34,229 nt of DNA from Bacillota bacterium (GTDB taxonomy: Bacteria > Bacillota > Clostridia > Acetivibrionales > DSM-1351). The notes under the pieces are model-generated. The model was not told the origin of the DNA, ran no database searches, and saw nothing but the letters and a program-made list of their open reading frames with translations. Positions 31,675 through 34,229 of the stretch are shown here, piece after piece. The stretch spans positions 1-34,229 of the forward strand of contig JAEZUC010000116.1 in NCBI GenBank assembly GCA_023443515.1, read 5' to 3'. The position numbers were made by a program, and so were the translations under genes. Each line of letters begins with the position of its first letter. The stretch's first letter is position 1.

Positions 31675-31703
31675 ATTATATTCCCCTTGTTTTCAATTGT
31701 CAA
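31675..31703 (-). promoter_or_regulatory. Consensus promoter of cysK
   Basis: Minus strand TTGACA (31703-31698), 17-base spacer, TATAAT (31680-31675): a perfect match to the sigma-A consensus in both boxes. Confidence 0.85.
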
Positions 31704-31751
31704 TATATTTTGAATTAATAATAATATTTTTCATATATGTTTAGTATGATA

Positions 31752-31780
31752 TTGACTTTGATTTCCAATCAATGTAAGAT
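31752..31780 (+). promoter_or_regulatory. Promoter of the MalY/PatB gene
   Basis: TTGACT (31752-31757), 17-base spacer, TAAGAT (31775-31780). The spacer contains TTGATT (31758-31763) and AATCAA (31767-31772) as inverted copies three bases apart, a possible operator. Confidence 0.55.
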
Positions 31781-31815
31781 TAAAGGAATTAATTTATGTG
31801 TAAAGGAGGTTATTT

Positions 31816-32991
31816 ATGAACTATAATTTTGACGAAGTAATTGATAGGAAAAATACCGATTCAATAAAGCATGACTTCCACGGGAGAAACGGAATGCCAG
31901 ATGATGCCATACCTTTGTGGGTTGCAGATATGGATTTCAGAACTCCGTCTCCTGTTATAGAGGCACTTGTTAGAACAGGTGAACACGGTATTTTTGGATA
32001 CTCTGAAACCAGAGAGGATTATTTTCTGACGCTGCAGAAGTGGTTTTTGGAGAACTATGCTTGGGAAATACACCCATCATGGCTTGTTAAAACACCCGGT
32101 GTTGTTTTTGCAATTGCTATGGCTGTCAGGGCGCTTACAGTCAAGGGTGACGCCGTTATGATTCAAAGGCCGGTATATTATCCTTTTTCAAATATAATAT
32201 GTGACAATGAAAGAACTCTTGTAAATAATCCTCTTATTTATAAACACGGAACATATTTAATGGATTTTGAAGATTTTGAGTCTAAAATAATAGAGAATGG
32301 CGTTAAATTGTTCATTTTGTGCAATCCTCATAACCCTGTAGGTAGGGTGTGGACAAGAGACGAGCTTGTAGGGCTTGGAGACATATGCCTGAAGCATGAT
32401 GTTACAGTTGTAGCTGATGAAATTCACGCAGACTTTATTTACAGTGGCTACAAGCATGAGGTTTTTGCAAATTTGAAGCCTGAATTTGCCGATATTACTA
32501 TTACCTGTACTGCTCCCAGCAAAACCTTTAACCTTGCGGGACTGCAAGTGTCCAATATTATAATAAGCAACAGGAAACTTAAAGCAGCAGTAAAGAACGA
32601 AATTAACAAAACAGGACACGGTCAGCTGAATGCTATGGGAATTGTCGCCTGTAAAGCTGCCTATGAGCATGGTCATGAATGGCTGCAACAGCTAAAGGCT
32701 TATTTAGCGGGAAACCTGTCTTTTGTCAGAAACTTTCTTGCCGAAAGATTGCCCCGGGTAAAGCTTATAGAGCCCCAGGGTACTTATCTGATATGGTTGG
32801 ATTTTAAAGAGCTTGGGCTAGCTGAAGCAGAACTTGAAAAGCTTATAATAAATGATGCGAAGTTGTGGCTTGACGGCGGGGTAATGTTCGGGGAAGAGGG
32901 AAAAGGCTTTCAACGGATAAATATTGCCTGCCCCAGAGTGATTCTGGAAAAGGCTTTTTTGCAGCTTGAAGCAGCTGTAAGCCGACTATAA
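31816..32991 (+). CDS. MalY/PatB family PLP C-S lyase (cystathionine beta-lyase)
   Basis: A 391-residue fold-type I PLP enzyme. The family signature PLWVADMDF is at 33-41, NPHNPVGRVW at 170-179, ADEIHADF at 200-207 and the cofactor lysine K236 in PSKTFNLAGLQ. PatB/MalY enzymes cleave cystathionine or cysteine conjugates to pyruvate, ammonia and a thiol. The divergent cysK neighbour supports a sulfur amino acid role, while an aminotransferase side activity is possible. The ribosome site AAAGGAGG lies close before the ATG. An HD-domain gene follows after 40 bases. Confidence 0.9.
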   Translation: MNYNFDEVIDRKNTDSIKHDFHGRNGMPDDAIPLWVADMDFRTPSPVIEALVRTGEHGIFGYSETREDYFLTLQKWFLENYAWEIHPSWLVKTPGVVFAIAMAVRALTVKGDAVMIQRPVYYPFSNIICDNERTLVNNPLIYKHGTYLMDFEDFESKIIENGVKLFILCNPHNPVGRVWTRDELVGLGDICLKHDVTVVADEIHADFIYSGYKHEVFANLKPEFADITITCTAPSKTFNLAGLQVSNIIISNRKLKAAVKNEINKTGHGQLNAMGIVACKAAYEHGHEWLQQLKAYLAGNLSFVRNFLAERLPRVKLIEPQGTYLIWLDFKELGLAEAELEKLIINDAKLWLDGGVMFGEEGKGFQRINIACPRVILEKAFLQLEAAVSRL

Positions 32992-33031
32992 TATATGTAT
33001 ATATTTATTTTGAATTAAGAGGTGAGTAAGT

Positions 33032-33592
33032 ATGAGTACAATTACAAGGGAAAAAGCATGGGAACTTCTTAAAGAGTATAACAAGGATACTTTTCATTTG
33101 AAACACGCACAAGTTGTTGAAGGTGTAATGAAATATTTTGCAAGACAGCTGGGTTATTCGGAAGAAGAGAATTTCTGGGGAATTGTGGGTTTACTGCATG
33201 ATTTGGATTTTGAGCAATATCCTGAAGAACACTGTATAAAGCAGCAGGAAATTATGAATGAAAATGGAATAGATCAGAGGATTATTCATGCTACTGCAAG
33301 TCATGGCTATGGTCTTACCGTGGATATTAAGCCTGAACATCAAATGGAAAAGGTTCTTTACGCGGTGGATGAGCTTACGGGACTCATTGGTGCAGTTGCT
33401 CTGATGAGGCCTTCAAAAAGTGTTTCAGACCTTGAGGTCAAATCAGTTAAGAAAAAATATAAGACTTCCAATTTTGCAGCAGGATGTTCCAGAGAGGTTA
33501 TAGAACGTGGAGCTGAATTGCTGGGATGGGAACTGGATTACCTGATACAACAGACTATTCTTGCAATGCGTGAATGTGAAGTGGTTGAATAA
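33032..33592 (+). CDS. HD-domain hydrolase-like protein
   Basis: A 186-residue protein of the HDIG/HD superfamily. Metal ligands expected for the fold are H25 in FHLKHAQVVEG, H56/D57 in GLLHDLDF, H86 or H91 in IIHATASHGYG and D113 in YAVDELTGLI. The family includes phosphohydrolases acting on nucleotides; many such short clostridial members have no known substrate. It has a GAGGTGA site and follows the C-S lyase by 40 bases, so co-transcription is likely, but no functional link is clear. Confidence 0.82.
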   Translation: MSTITREKAWELLKEYNKDTFHLKHAQVVEGVMKYFARQLGYSEEENFWGIVGLLHDLDFEQYPEEHCIKQQEIMNENGIDQRIIHATASHGYGLTVDIKPEHQMEKVLYAVDELTGLIGAVALMRPSKSVSDLEVKSVKKKYKTSNFAAGCSREVIERGAELLGWELDYLIQQTILAMRECEVVE

Positions 33593-33607
33593 AGAAGTTC
33601 TGAACAC

Positions 33608-33636
33608 TTGAAAACTGGAATAATTATATATATAAT
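33608..33636 (+). promoter_or_regulatory. Promoter of the serS T-box transcript
   Basis: TTGAAA (33608-33613), 17-base spacer, TATAAT (33631-33636), placing the transcript start just before Stem I of the leader. Confidence 0.8.
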
Positions 33637-33642
33637 AGAAAA

Positions 33643-33897
33643 TAATATATTAAAATACCAGAAACAGTGATAATAAAAGCTATGATTTGTTTATTTTCTA
33701 AAGAGAGCCGATGGATGGTGGAAATCGGTGAAATAATGAATCTATCCACTTTTGGAGCTGTCGGTGATGAATCGAAAGGTTGGTACCCTTTATCGTACTT
33801 ATGTCGAGAGGTCGGTGAAAATTATTTGCCGGCAATTTGGGTGGCAACGCGGATACCTTCCGTCCCAGTATTACATGGGATTGGAAGGTTTTTTTGA
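33643..33897 (+). promoter_or_regulatory. T-box leader with Ser specifier, upstream of serS
   Basis: The T-box core TGGGTGGCAACGCGG is at 33838-33852. At the base of Stem I, CCA..AAA..AGTG (33658-33669) pairs with CACTTTTGG (33747-33755). The 3' side of the specifier loop reads GAATCTATCC: TCT at 33741-33743 followed by A is the best specifier, TCC at 33745-33747 the alternative, and both are serine codons. An AAAGAGAG segment follows the 5' half of Stem I as in other T-boxes. The downstream gene is seryl-tRNA synthetase, so uncharged tRNA-Ser should raise its expression. Confidence 0.94.
33855..33896 (+). terminator. T-box regulated terminator before serS
   Basis: ACCTTCC (33855-33861) pairs with GGAAGGT (33883-33889) and TCCCA with TGGGA inside, followed by a run of T to 33895. 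Its left arm begins immediately after the T-box core. Confidence 0.92.
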
Positions 33898-33942
33898 TTT
33901 TATGGTTTAAAACTACAATATATCAATACAGGAGGAATAAGG

Positions 33943-34229
33943 ATGTTAGATTTAAGATTTGTCAGAGAAAATCCGGAAATTGTAAAGCAGAATATAAGGA
34001 ATAAATTTCAGGATAGAAAGCTTGGTTTAGTTGATGAGGTTATTGCTCTGGATTCTGAGTTGAGAAGCGCAATGCAGGAGGCAGAAACTTTAAGAGCAAA
34101 CAGAAACAAAATTTCAAAACAAATCGGCGGGCTTATGGCTCAGGGCAAAAAGGCTGAGGCAGAGGAAATGAAGCAACAGGTTACAGCCCAATCTGAACGC
34201 CTTGCAGAGTTGGAAGTAAAAGAAAATGA
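33943..34229 (+). CDS. serS: Seryl-tRNA synthetase, N-terminal part (cut by window edge)
   Basis: The first 95 codons encode the N-terminal tRNA-binding arm of SerRS. The start MLDLRFVRENPEIVKQNI is highly conserved, and it is followed by a long antiparallel coiled coil containing LRANRNKISKQIG. The catalytic class II domain lies outside the window. An AGGAGGAATAAGG ribosome site precedes the ATG, and the Ser T-box leader stands directly upstream, which supports the call independently. Confidence 0.96.
   Translation, partial: MLDLRFVRENPEIVKQNIRNKFQDRKLGLVDEVIALDSELRSAMQEAETLRANRNKISKQIGGLMAQGKKAEAEEMKQQVTAQSERLAELEVKEN

Noticed and set aside
33667..33897. A 76-codon open frame before serS
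   Set aside because: It lies wholly in the Ser T-box leader, including Stem I, the T-box core and the terminator, and has no ribosome site or family resemblance.

Overview
The window looks like chromosomal DNA of a low-GC, anaerobic, fermentative Clostridia, most like the cellulolytic Ruminiclostridium group. This is inferred from the AT-rich intergenic DNA, strong GGAGG-type ribosome sites, two T-box leaders, a bifunctional AdhE, an [FeFe]-hydrogenase maturase and a YtaF-type sporulation protein. The species was not confirmed by any search. Most of it reads as ordinary core and metabolic genes. I saw no phage genes, transposases, CRISPR, rRNA or tRNA.

Layout. 1-3625: tryptophan operon trpE-G-D-C on the minus strand (trpC cut by the window edge) behind a Trp T-box leader. 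3748-11000: mixed genes, namely a YtaF/MntP-like membrane protein, a DUF1836 regulator, an SGNH hydrolase, a TPR protein, a nucleoid-associated protein, an LtaS-like sulfatase and a CapA-like protein. 11213-12391: phosphopentomutase. 12475-16095: a cobalamin riboswitch followed by a substrate-binding lipoprotein, permease and ATPase that should import corrinoids. 16112-19366, convergent with it: a three-gene operon of corrinoid protein, DUF1638 protein and ferredoxin-ASKHA (RACo-like) activator. 19542-23745: adhE behind a Rex-like operator array, then a second iron alcohol dehydrogenase, each ending in a closely related hairpin terminator. 23854-24579: a membrane protein with a likely non-AUG start. 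24634-24842: a long imperfect inverted repeat with no gene. 24885-27508: a GntR/FCD regulator divergent from KDPG aldolase and a KDG-type kinase. 27600-31565: a PH-domain protein, hydE, split coaB/coaC and cysK. 31816 to the end: a MalY/PatB C-S lyase, an HD-domain protein, a Ser T-box and the start of serS.

How the parts fit. Tryptophan and serine status are read through T-boxes. Corrinoid import is read through a riboswitch and sits beside a corrinoid-protein operon that has its activator but no recognisable methyltransferase. NADH/NAD balance probably controls adhE through Rex. cysK and malY are divergent sulfur genes with their own palindromes. The best candidate for something undescribed is the corrinoid/DUF1638/RACo operon. 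The tandem Rex array and the intergenic inverted repeat come next.
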